Shown one piece after another: positions 56,051-64,000 of a DNA stretch of 64,000 bases (its first letter is position 1; each line of letters opens with the position of its first letter). Origin of the DNA: Miltochrista miniata (Eukaryota > Arthropoda > Insecta > Lepidoptera > Erebidae). The notes below the pieces were generated by a model that saw only the letters and a program-made list of their open reading frames with translations, had not been told where the DNA came from and searched no databases. Location: the NCBI GenBank assembly GCA_933228765.1, contig OW121760.1, positions 26,474,314-26,538,313 of the forward strand, given 5' to 3'. The translations under genes were made by a program, and so were the position numbers.

Positions 56051-56430
56051 CCAACAACAAAATATTACCTACTTTAATTTTTACCAACGAAAATACACAA
56101 GCAATACATTATTTTACAATACTTTTGCAGTCCACATTCAGCCCGTATTTTACTGCTCAAGTGGCATGGATTAAATTTGTAAAGCGTTTGGAACAAACGT
56201 GACCTCAAAATGGTTGTTTATTTTCTGGGCCATACTGCAGTACAAAATATATTTTATTATTCCCTGTGAGAAGATCCAACTGATAGCCCACTGCACACGT
56301 ATTGCTGCAGGATCACGTATGATGCCTAACAGGCCAAGTATTGTTCATATTTTTATTTATGTAAAAAACCCTTCTTTAAATAAAGAATGGGCAATGAATT
56401 GTAAAAGTCTTAACAGACTGCCTTTTCTGT
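56051..56430. other. Intergenic, nothing recognised
   Basis: No motif found in the frame at 56199-56444. Confidence 0.35.
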
Positions 56431-57240
56431 TTTCATTGACGTGACAACGTCTTATAATTCGATGGAGCCGGCTGCACGCACGAAAAAACATGACGTATGC
56501 GGCGTTACCTCGCTCTGAGGCGTTCCATTTAAGGCTGAGTTGTCTCGTTCAACTATCGTCCGTAAACCAGCTTTACAGACAACCGATTTTTTTATAACAA
56601 GTGGAGAAATCGTCATGTATGCTATGCCGGACTCTTGTCTCTTTGTTTGTTGACTCTTACCGACTAAAGCCCCGAGTAAGCTCTCAGAAGGATATCCCCA
56701 GGATTCCCAACAGACCTTGGCTACCACTGCGACCTCACCTAGGGGGTTCGGGTGCTATCCCGGGTCTTTTGGAGGGTTGTTCTGGTGTTATCCCGCTTAT
56801 TAGGGCGTGTGGTGTGAGTATCACGTCACGCTGACAAATGATTGCCTGTTTTGACGTGACAACGTCTTATAATTCGATGGAGCCGGCTGCACGAACGAAA
56901 AAAGATGAAGCAATTCGTCGTTACCTCCCTCGCGTTACCTCGCTCTGAGGCGTTCCATTTATTTTAGTAATGTTTTCAACAGATGGCGCTATAATCAATT
57001 GATGTGTTATTTTAGTTTTAGTTTTATAATTTTAGTTTTTAGTGACAGTTTCAGTTTTAGTTTTAGTTTTTTTAGTTTTAGTTTATAGTTCTTGTTTAGC
57101 ATATTTTTATTTTTTATTGGCGTTACGTCGCTTTGAGGCGTTCCATTTGAGTGTTCCGTGTGAGGAGAAACCATTTCATCAGTATTTTCTTATGACGTTG
57201 TCACGTTCAACTATCGTCAGTAAACCGACTTGACAGACAA
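56431..57240. repeat. MITE-like repeat (two copies) with an R1-like LINE fragment between
   Basis: GACGTGACAACGTCTTATAA starts at 56438 and 56853. The complementary end TCTTATGACGTTGTCACGTT lies near 57187, and both copies end with GACAGACAACCGAT (56575, 57231). 56600-56835 is an R1-like 3' UTR (minus). A (TTTTAG)n-like stretch spans 57011-57100. Confidence 0.55.
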
Positions 57241-57242
57241 CC

Positions 57243-57436
57243 GATCTTTTTTAGGTTCCGTAGGACGGCGAAGTCTTATGAACAGGGTTCCGTTTCCAAC
57301 GAGTAAAAACGGAATCATATTATTAAGACTTCGTCGTTCATCTGTTTGTCGCTCACGAGGCTGTATCTCAAAAACCGTGATAGCTTTTTTTGGTACGAAA
57401 ACCTCCGAGGGCTTGTCCGACTCGCACGTAGTCACC
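57243..57436. repeat. Dispersed repeat Z, short copy
   Basis: TTTTTTAGGTTCCGTAGG at the left, CTTGTCCGACTCGCACG at the right, with the CTCACGAGGCTGTATCTC block shared with 17343. Confidence 0.5.
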
Positions 57437-57484
57437 GCCGAAGACTGTCTATTTCAACACAGTAATAGACACCACCTGTAAATA

Positions 57485-57951
57485 AATTCGTTGGAATTTG
57501 TTATACGTAACAGTAAACCATTCAAAGATCTACATTGCATGAAAATCCTTTATTACAGTTATGTGAGAAGCATTTTGAAATCTGCTAGCATTATTTGGAG
57601 CCCATTATATTCGAATTATTTTGAGAAAATTGAAAAAGAAAGCGGCAATAATTACATTACTAACCAATACAAATAAAACACAACAGAAATAACACATACT
57701 ATAAACAAGCACACATACACACACTCACGTACACACACAGACACATACAAGAACATAACACTTTTGAAATCATAATTATGTTTGTATAATAAATAATCCA
57801 GATCAATTTTATTGCACTTTCCCGTTGTTTGCTCCTGTACTATTATTATTTGATAACAATGTGTACTTCGTTTTTGGCGTATAGTTTAGACAATTGTTTT
57901 GAAAATGTATTGTAAGCTGTGAAGCACCTATAAATAAATAAATAAATAAAT
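57485..57951 (+). pseudogene. Jockey/CR1-type LINE 3' end
   Basis: 57491-57660 encodes VIRNSKPFKDLHCMKILYYS and ASIIWSPLYSNY, matching the thumb region of LINE reverse transcriptases (compare CSYVRSSLEYCSQVW at 26765-28667). A long 3' UTR ends in (AAAT)n at 57930-57951. Confidence 0.7.
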
Positions 57952-57989
57952 GATGATTTAAAATAAATAATAAGCATGAAAGTAAAATT

Positions 57990-58412
57990 AATGCAGTGGA
58001 AATAAGAAGTTTGCGAAGTATAGCTGGAGTGACATTGACAGATAAAGTAAAGAATAGTGTGATAAGAGAACATTGCGGCATGACAGAAGATGCAGTGACT
58101 AAGATAGAGAAAGGGATGCTCAGATAGTTTGGACATGTGGAGAGAATGGATGGAAATAGGCTGACGAAACAGATTTATGAAGCGAGAGTGAATGAGCAAA
58201 CTGGTAGGGGTCGACCTCGGCATACTCATGTCGATCAAATCGATAATCTTCTGAGAAAAGGTCAGGTCAGAGTACCCTTAACCGAAAAGCATGTATGAAG
58301 ACACATAGGAAAGTTGAAGAAGCGAAAGTTGTTTGCCAGAATCGTATCAAGTAGAAAGTCATAGTCTCTGCCTACCCCGTTGGAAGACAGGCGTGATGTG
58401 TATGTATGTATG
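57990..58412 (+). pseudogene. LINE 3' end (GRGRPRR family) with (TGTA)n tail
   Basis: Encodes GVTLTDKVKNSVIREHCG, FGHVERMDGNRLTKQIYEA, TGRGRPRHTHVDQIDNLL and GQVRVPLTEKH with stops at two places. The 3' UTR CTCTGCCTACCCCGTTGG...GCGTGATG and tail TGTATGTATGTA match the tail of the 5S-headed SINEs. Confidence 0.72.
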
Positions 58413-59599
58413 TAAAATAAATAAAGTAAATAAATAAATATTGTTTGACATTCTCACACAAGTCCAAACTAAGCTGTAAAATAAATATACGTATGAATTA
58501 TGCCTCTTCTTACCCTCCACTGATAAAAGCGTTACTGTACCTACTACATGATTTAAATTCGTGTTCACACTATGATCATTGTTATACCTTCAATAGACAG
58601 ACAAACTCGAAATACGGTCTCCAAAGTTTTGATTTCCCTAACCGTTTTCAATCAAACTAGAGAATCACTTTCCCAACTGAAACTCGTCACGAATTCAAGC
58701 TATTAATACTATGAGTTCAATGACTAAAATAGACTAGAAAACTTCTATTTTAGTCGAACGATGTAGTCATAGAGAAAGTGTAGAGCTAAATTTAAGTATA
58801 CGAAGTTGCAATAAAAGTATTTTTAGCCCCCTAGTATCAGTAGTCCGATTAAATAGTCCGATGATCAAACTACTGAGACTTATTCGACTCAGTAGTCCGA
58901 TGATGCAGATGATTATAAATCATGGGACTACTGGGTCTTTTAGTTCGATTCGACATTCCGGAATACGAAATGGATACAGTAGTATTAACATTATTTTGTT
59001 TTACGTATTTATTTTTTCCAACATGCTAATTTTGACATTCGGCATTCCGAAATAACAAATGGATGCAGTAGAATTAACATTTCTTTTGCATTTTTTTTAA
59101 CATGCTATTTTTTTATATAAAATTGCTTAATATTTAGCATAGCTAGGGGTTTTTAGCGCTGTTTGTTTGTAAACATATGAATTTAGAACTTGATTGAAAA
59201 CTTTTTAGTGAAATTTATTTAGCGTTGCTTTTAGAAATTCGTACCTGACACAGGTAAAAACGGGATACTATCTATCTAACCGTGATATCAACAACCTTAA
59301 TTCTTTTGACGTTCTTTTTTTGCTACGGAACTCTCTGTGCGAAAATCCGACTCGCACTTAGTTGATTTATTTTATTTTTAGGACTGGCTAAGAAATTGGC
59401 AGTAGCATCAATACCAACCTCTCATGTGCTTTCTTTTTTTTTTCTTCATCTGGCATCTTGCATTGCAGTTGGCCACAAACAAATTTTCATTGCGAAATAA
59501 TAAATCATTTTCATGTTAAGATTCTTCTTAACAGCAGCTTATTCATGTATGTCCAAGTTTGGACTAAGTTCTACTCTAGTAAAGCGGTGGTACTTCGCC
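58413..59599. other. Intergenic; ~90-bp tandem repeat near 58945-59115
   Basis: GACATTC-GGAAT...AAATGGATACAGTAGTATTAAC occurs twice, each followed by ACATGCTA and a T-rich tract. A repeat Z end lies at 59246-59372. No gene. Confidence 0.4.
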
Positions 59600-60177
59600 G
59601 CCTCCTTCACGAGCATGACCTGCTCGCAGAAAGAGGCGGCGCAGTCCCACTTACTCCCGCTTGAGAGCATGGCTCGCACCATGGTCTCGAGCGAGAGAGT
59701 GTCCACGCCCAGACCCACTACGAGGACTTGGCGCTGTTGCGCCCACGCCGTGCACTCCACCAGCGTGTGGAGCGCTGTGTCATCGCTCTGGTCTTCGCAG
59801 TGCTGACACTCGGCCGTGGTTTCCCGGTGTTTTCGCCACAGATACCTACCGAAGCTACCGTGCCCGGCAAGCATCTGTGTCAACCGGTAGGAGAGAGCAC
59901 CGTGTCTCCTCTCCAGCCACTCGTCCATGACCGGTCTGACGGCCGCGATTGTGGCAAATCCCCCCTTTGGTTGCTCAATTCGCACCCTCCATGTCTCCAC
60001 GGTTTCCTGGTGGAGCAGGGACCGCTGGGCCTTGATTTCTCGAGCCGCAGGCCTTTGGCCCCGCTCCAGCGCCTCCTTGCGCCATCTGAATAGTGACGCA
60101 AGGGCTCTCGCTTCCAGGTCCCATGGAGGGGTCCCGGCTAGCAGAAGTAAGACGCTAGTCTGTGAGTTTGGCGCCAA
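59600..60177 (-). pseudogene. R1-like LINE, C-terminal part of ORF2 protein
   Basis: About 190 residues of an R1-type protein end. RWRKEALERGQRPAAREI and VRPVMDEWLERRHGALSYRL precede GHGSFGRYLWR. Then comes CQHCEDQSDDTALHTLVEC, a Cys-X2-Cys...His-X4-Cys nucleic-acid-binding motif found at the C-terminus of R1/R2 proteins, and SFCEQVMLVKE. Codons here are GC-rich, unlike the flanks. The frame is open but both ends are truncated: the reverse transcriptase core is missing and the sequence after VKE diverges from the copy at 14780. Confidence 0.8.
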
Positions 60178-61013
60178 ATCCTGTGCTTTCGTTTTATTAC
60201 GCAGCTATGACAGGACGTGTCATTTGTGGCACGAATGACAAACCTTTACATTAGCACTCATAATCCGAGCACTAGTCCCAATTGCGCCCAATACATAGTT
60301 CTATGTTCCGTGCATCCCTTGTAGTGACGTCAACTGCACGTATATCTACTACCACATCAAACCACTATGCTATTTGGGTCAGACTCTCCTGGCATAGCCT
60401 GGAAAAGGCAGCAATGGCAATGACACTTGTTTCCAACGATTCTTAAAGCCATCTCTGAAATAGACACGTTCATAGGCTGCGGTGACCACCGGTCCTACTG
60501 GTGGTCCGTATGCACGTCTGCCACCATAGTGGTATAAAAAAAAGGTACAACGGAAAAAAGATTAAAAATCTATTCCATATACTTTTTTTTACGTTTTAAA
60601 ACCTTATTGAGGCTGTGCATCTTGTGTATCGCGTCATTTGCGTACCTGGTCATATGCGACGAAGGTCTGGTGGACTGCTACCAGCTAAAACCATACTGTA
60701 CCGTACCATCTAACTACTACTTGAAAAAGGCATTTACATATAAGTATAGTGGATTCTATGTAAGAGTTTCAAGCTCCACTGTAACCAAGAGCACTTTATG
60801 AATATTAATTTATGCTTATAAAATGCAACCAGTAAGCACTTGAAATTCTACACGTATGTATGTATAGCTACATATCACTGTTCACGAATAAGTTGTTCGT
60901 GGATTAAAATCTATAGTTGGATGCACAAATTTTGCTGCGAGTTTACAAAATTTCATAATTATGTAACAGCATTTCGTTACGATTTTAAGAATATTGATTT
61001 CATACTCGTAATA
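60178..61013. other. Intergenic; retroposon 3' end at 60463-60545
   Basis: 60463-60545 (CATAGGCTGCGGTGACCACC, CTGCCACCATAGTGGTATAA + A-run) is the repeat end seen at 9216 and 46590. Nothing else recognised. Confidence 0.45.
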
Positions 61014-62583
61014 CACTCGAGAGCAATGAATCCGGGTCACTTAAAGAATGTTAAAAATCTCGGAAACTAAAAATGATAGGTTAATGCAATAAATTGTATT
61101 TAATAGACAATGTAATACTCCTTAAATGAAAGTAAAAAAAATATGAATCACCATACATTTTATTAACACAAAATTACATAAAGAAAAAACTGCTGATCTC
61201 TCCTTAAAACAAAAATAGGAAACATGAAATTTTTGAACTTTATTACGATTTTCTTGAATTTTAATACTTCGTATTGCCTCCTCGTGCTTCCATTACTGCG
61301 TTTACGCGGTTTGGCATGCTGTACACCAAGTTCCTTATACGATTTTGGGGAATATTCTCCCATTCCTCTGTGAGAGCAATTTTGAGCTCACGAAGCGTGA
61401 TTGGGGGAGGGTTTCGTTGTTTTACGCATCTGCCTAGCTCGTCCCAAGCATGCTCGATCGGGTTGATATCCGGGCTGCGCGCTGGCCACTCCATACGAGT
61501 AATGTTCATCTCTTGAAGGTAGTCATTCACAATCCTACCTGTATGAGGTCGGGCATTGTCATGCATAAATATAGCATCCTCACCTAAATTGACCATAAAT
61601 GGACCAACGTGATCATTGAGGATTTCTTCCACATGTCTTACGCTAGTTAAAGAGCCGTTTTCTATGATCACCAGCTCTGTGCGACTTTCAGAAGAAATTC
61701 CGGCCCACACAAGTACAGACCCACCACCGTAGGCTACTTTTTCTTCGATGCATGCTTGCTTGAATCTTTCCCCTGGTCTTCGATACACTCTGTGTCTTCC
61801 ATCGTGCTTGTAGAGCATAAATTTTGATTCGTCAGAGAACATAACTTTTGACCAATCTTCAATACTCCAATTTACGTGGCTCTGGGCATACCTTAGTCTC
61901 GAAATACGATGCCCACGCTCCAGTTTAGGGCCGTTTGCAGGTCTAAGGGGGTTTAAGTTAGATTCAGCAAGCCGACGTCTTACTGTCCATGCACTTGGGT
62001 TACTTCCTCGGAGGCGTCGAAACTGATTGGTGAGTTCAGTTCCTGTGAGAAAGCGATTTCGAAGCATGGTGTTCACCAAGTATCGGTCTTCTCGTGCTGT
62101 GGTACACCTGGTTCTGCCCGTTCCTGGTCTGCGTAGGTTAGAACCAGTTTCTTCGTAACGTCGGAGAACTCTTTGTACTGTTGACAGCGACACACCGACA
62201 GTCCTGGCTGTATCGCGCTGACTCCGGCCGGTTTCCAGCATTGTAAGTATTCTGGTGCATTCTTCAGGCGTAAGCGACATAATTTCAGCTTGATTAATGA
62301 ATATAGAGCACTATCAACATGGTTTATGTACCCACATAAATGACAGATTACAAACAAAAGCAACACCAAATGCTGTAATTTCGTAGTCCCATCTTCGAAA
62401 GTGGCCCTTTTTCAAATTTGATTTTTTTATGATATAACTTTACAATAACTAAGAAGTTTTAATACCTTCATTTAAGGAGTATTACATTGTCTATTAAATA
62501 CAATTTATTGCATTAACCTAGCATTTTTAGTTTCCGAGATTTTTAGGATTCTTTAAGTGACCCGGATTCATTGCTCTCGAGTG
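61014..62583 (-). mobile_element. Tc1-like transposon, intact
   Basis: 1570 bp. Inverted repeats of about 117 bp (61014-61130, 62467-62583; three differences seen) begin CACTCGAGAGCAATGAATCC and are flanked by TA (61012-61013, 62584-62585). The transposase frame is complete. Ends and gene are both intact, so mobility is plausible. Confidence 0.94.
61261..62280 (-). CDS. Tc1-like transposase (DD34E)
   Basis: 339 residues, the usual length for Tc1-like enzymes. The N-terminal bipartite helix-turn-helix includes SQRDTARTVGVSLSTVQRVL and a GRPR-like linker (PGTGRTRCTT). The catalytic triad is Asp in VMFSDESKFML (about residue 150), Asp in IFMHDNARPH and Glu in PDINPIEHAWDEL, spacing consistent with DD34E. 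The C-terminus is EARGGNTKY. It cuts and pastes the element at TA sites. The start at 62280 is the first ATG and gives the standard N-terminus (MSLTPEECTRILTMLETG). No stop or frameshift. Lacking an intron, the gene probably relies on a promoter in the 62281-62466 leader. Confidence 0.95.
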   Translation of the reverse strand: MSLTPEECTRILTMLETGRSQRDTARTVGVSLSTVQRVLRRYEETGSNLRRPGTGRTRCTTAREDRYLVNTMLRNRFLTGTELTNQFRRLRGSNPSAWTVRRRLAESNLNPLRPANGPKLERGHRISRLRYAQSHVNWSIEDWSKVMFSDESKFMLYKHDGRHRVYRRPGERFKQACIEEKVAYGGGSVLVWAGISSESRTELVIIENGSLTSVRHVEEILNDHVGPFMVNLGEDAIFMHDNARPHTGRIVNDYLQEMNITRMEWPARSPDINPIEHAWDELGRCVKQRNPPPITLRELKIALTEEWENIPQNRIRNLVYSMPNRVNAVMEARGGNTKY

Positions 62584-62627
62584 TATTTCCTGTTTTTGAC
62601 CTACGCAATCGATATCCTTATTAGAAA

Positions 62628-63194
62628 CTAGCTTACCCTCGCAACTTCGTTTACGACACACATGGTGTATGAAAGGAGGTGTATTTTTTCATCAGACTCA
62701 TGAAGCAGCGTATGAAACTGCCCTGTTTGCTTAATCATAAAAGAGCTTAAAGATTAAGTCTATTCTAAAACAATTCAGCCCACGCCTCCGGCGTGGACTG
62801 AATCATTTTACAATAACCTTAATCATTTATGATTAAGCCAACACGCCAGTTTAGATTTACCCACAAATTCGAAGGAACCGTTGAATTCTAGGTTTTGCGA
62901 TACTTAGTTGAGGTTTCTCTAATTGCTGAACTACAAAACCCTTAACATGGAAACTCGTGTGAAACAATCCTTAAAGTACTCCCTTTACGACACTGAATTA
63001 TTTTTTGGAATCGGACCACGCATTGGGAACTTACGATGAAAAAACCATTTATCCTATCATCCCCTCTCCCAAAGAAACCGCGCAAAATATCGGGATCAAA
63101 AGTATTCTAGAACCTTCCTCGGCTCATAAGCTCGGATTCTACCAAGTTTCATTCAAACCGATTCAGTAGTTTCGGCGTGATACTTATTCGGGAT

Positions 63195-63229
<35 letters not shown>

Positions 63230-63351
63230 TGAAAAATTTAAATTACATTTTCGGCTTCAGTATCGATTAGAGAACGCCCTACAATTAAAATTTTCTAAAT
63301 ATCTTCCATGTACAGACTCTCGACCCTCATCAGTTTTATTATATGTATAGA
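62628..63351 (-). mobile_element. Helitron-like non-autonomous element (family H3), second copy
   Basis: Starts CTAGCTTACCCTCGCAACTT after A (62627), ends TTATATGTATAGA at 63351. Holds the same near-palindrome (62730-62837) and (CAGA)n run as 40614-41354. It is followed without spacer by another H3 start. Confidence 0.82.
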
Positions 63352-63455
63352 CTAGCTGACCCTCGCAACTTCGTTTGCGTCACATAAAGTTTGCGAAAGG
63401 AGAGGTACTTCTTCATCATACTCATCAAGCAGCGTGTATGAAACGGCCCTGTTTG
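63352..63455 (-). mobile_element. Helitron-like element H3, third copy, cut by an LTR
   Basis: CTAGCTGACCCTCGCAACTT begins at 63352, directly at the end of the previous element. The sequence follows H3 to CCTGTTTG (63455), then switches to the LTR. Confidence 0.75.
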
Positions 63456-64000
63456 TGTACGGGACAACACTGCGGGTCACAGCGGCGACTGCACATAGAA
63501 AACTGTAAATAGAATATTATAGGTCTTATAGCATAGGATACGTTCAATTATTAGGTTTTTATTCCATTTTTGAATGTTTTTAATTGTATTTTCGATATTT
63601 CATTTATAGTAATAGCAATTTGTAAATAGTTTTGAATTTCCATAACATATTTGATTTGTATAGAACTAAATGTATGGAAATATTGTTAATAAAGATCATA
63701 GTTGCGTAACGGCTCACGTTACGGTAAAGTTCGCGACAGGTGCCTATAGAGTAAATGTATGGAAACATTGTCAATAAAGCTCATAGTTGTGTAACGGCTC
63801 ACGTTACGGTAAAGTTTGCGGGAGGTGCCTTAAAGATTTTGCACTAAATTTGTATAATTTCGCGTTTTTTGATAGGTTATTATGTAGGAGCTGTGATTGG
63901 ACATAATTAATAGCGAATCACAGCTTAGGCCAAAAATGTATAAATACAGACGTCACTTTTGTACCGACATTCAGTCGACGGTCCAGCACTACAGGAACAA
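63456..64000 (+). repeat. LTR (U3 side) of an unidentified retrotransposon, partial
   Basis: TGTACGGGACAACACTGCGG starts exactly where H3 is interrupted, and begins with the TG of LTRs. Two ~95-bp tandem units (about 63660-63745 and 63750-63830) each contain AATAAAG and CGTAACGGCTCACGTTACGG. A core promoter follows near the window end. No coding sequence is visible, so the LTR call is an inference. Confidence 0.5.
63939..63976 (+). promoter_or_regulatory. Core promoter: TATA box and initiator
   Basis: TATAAATA at 63939-63946 and TCAGTC at 63971-63976, a perfect arthropod initiator about 31-34 bases downstream. AGCTGTGATT and AATCACAGCT (63889-63898, 63916-63925) form an inverted pair upstream. 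Transcription would run to the right, out of the window. Confidence 0.6.

Noticed and set aside
59661..60238. Several plus-strand frames of 73-121 residues
   Set aside because: Shadows of the GC-rich R1-like coding region on the minus strand, which carries the recognisable Cys-His motif.

Overview
The window is AT-rich, almost gene-free eukaryotic DNA packed with transposable elements. It is most likely from a moth or butterfly. The grounds are a gypsy/TED-type errantivirus with env, a BEL/Pao element, an R1-like LINE, several Helitron-like families ending in CTAG, and dispersed repeat families that I recognise as typical of Lepidoptera. Only one short stretch (a 3' terminal exon at 19790-19977) looks like part of a spliced host or transposon gene. 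No rRNA gene, canonical tRNA gene or CRISPR array was seen.

Layout. 1-3031: 3' part of an errantivirus (integrase end, env splice acceptor, env, polypurine tract, 3' LTR). 3.0-7.7 kb: palindromes, then a broken IS630/Tc1-type transposase gene interrupted by a hAT element with a perfect 8-bp target duplication, and a Tc1-like remnant. 8.2-12.3 kb: Helitron-like elements and two SINEs whose heads resemble 5S rRNA, one interrupted by a MITE. 14.4-17.5 kb: 3' ends of several LINEs. 17.86-25.52 kb: a roughly 4-kb unit present twice in tandem, with later insertions and deletions. 26.47-36.05 kb: a three-level nest in which a jockey/CR1-type LINE is split by a mariner, which is itself split by a DIRS-type retrotransposon. 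36.1-46.4 kb: tRNA-headed SINEs, another 5S-headed SINE and Helitron-like elements. 46.94-53.62 kb: a complete BEL/Pao element with near-identical LTRs but a broken polyprotein. 54-60.2 kb: LINE fragments. 61.0-62.6 kb: an intact Tc1-like transposon. 62.6-63.45 kb: two Helitron-like elements joined head to tail. 63456-end: the start of another LTR with a core promoter.

How the parts relate. Most elements are non-autonomous or dead. They depend on enzymes encoded elsewhere: rolling-circle replicase for the CTAG-ended elements, LINE reverse transcriptase for the SINEs, and tyrosine recombinase for the DIRS. The elements with the strongest claim to recent activity are the Tc1-like transposon (intact 339-residue transposase), the errantivirus (open env) and the BEL element (LTRs nearly identical). 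The depth of nesting suggests heterochromatin, perhaps a sex-chromosome or piRNA-cluster setting, but nothing in the sequence proves this.
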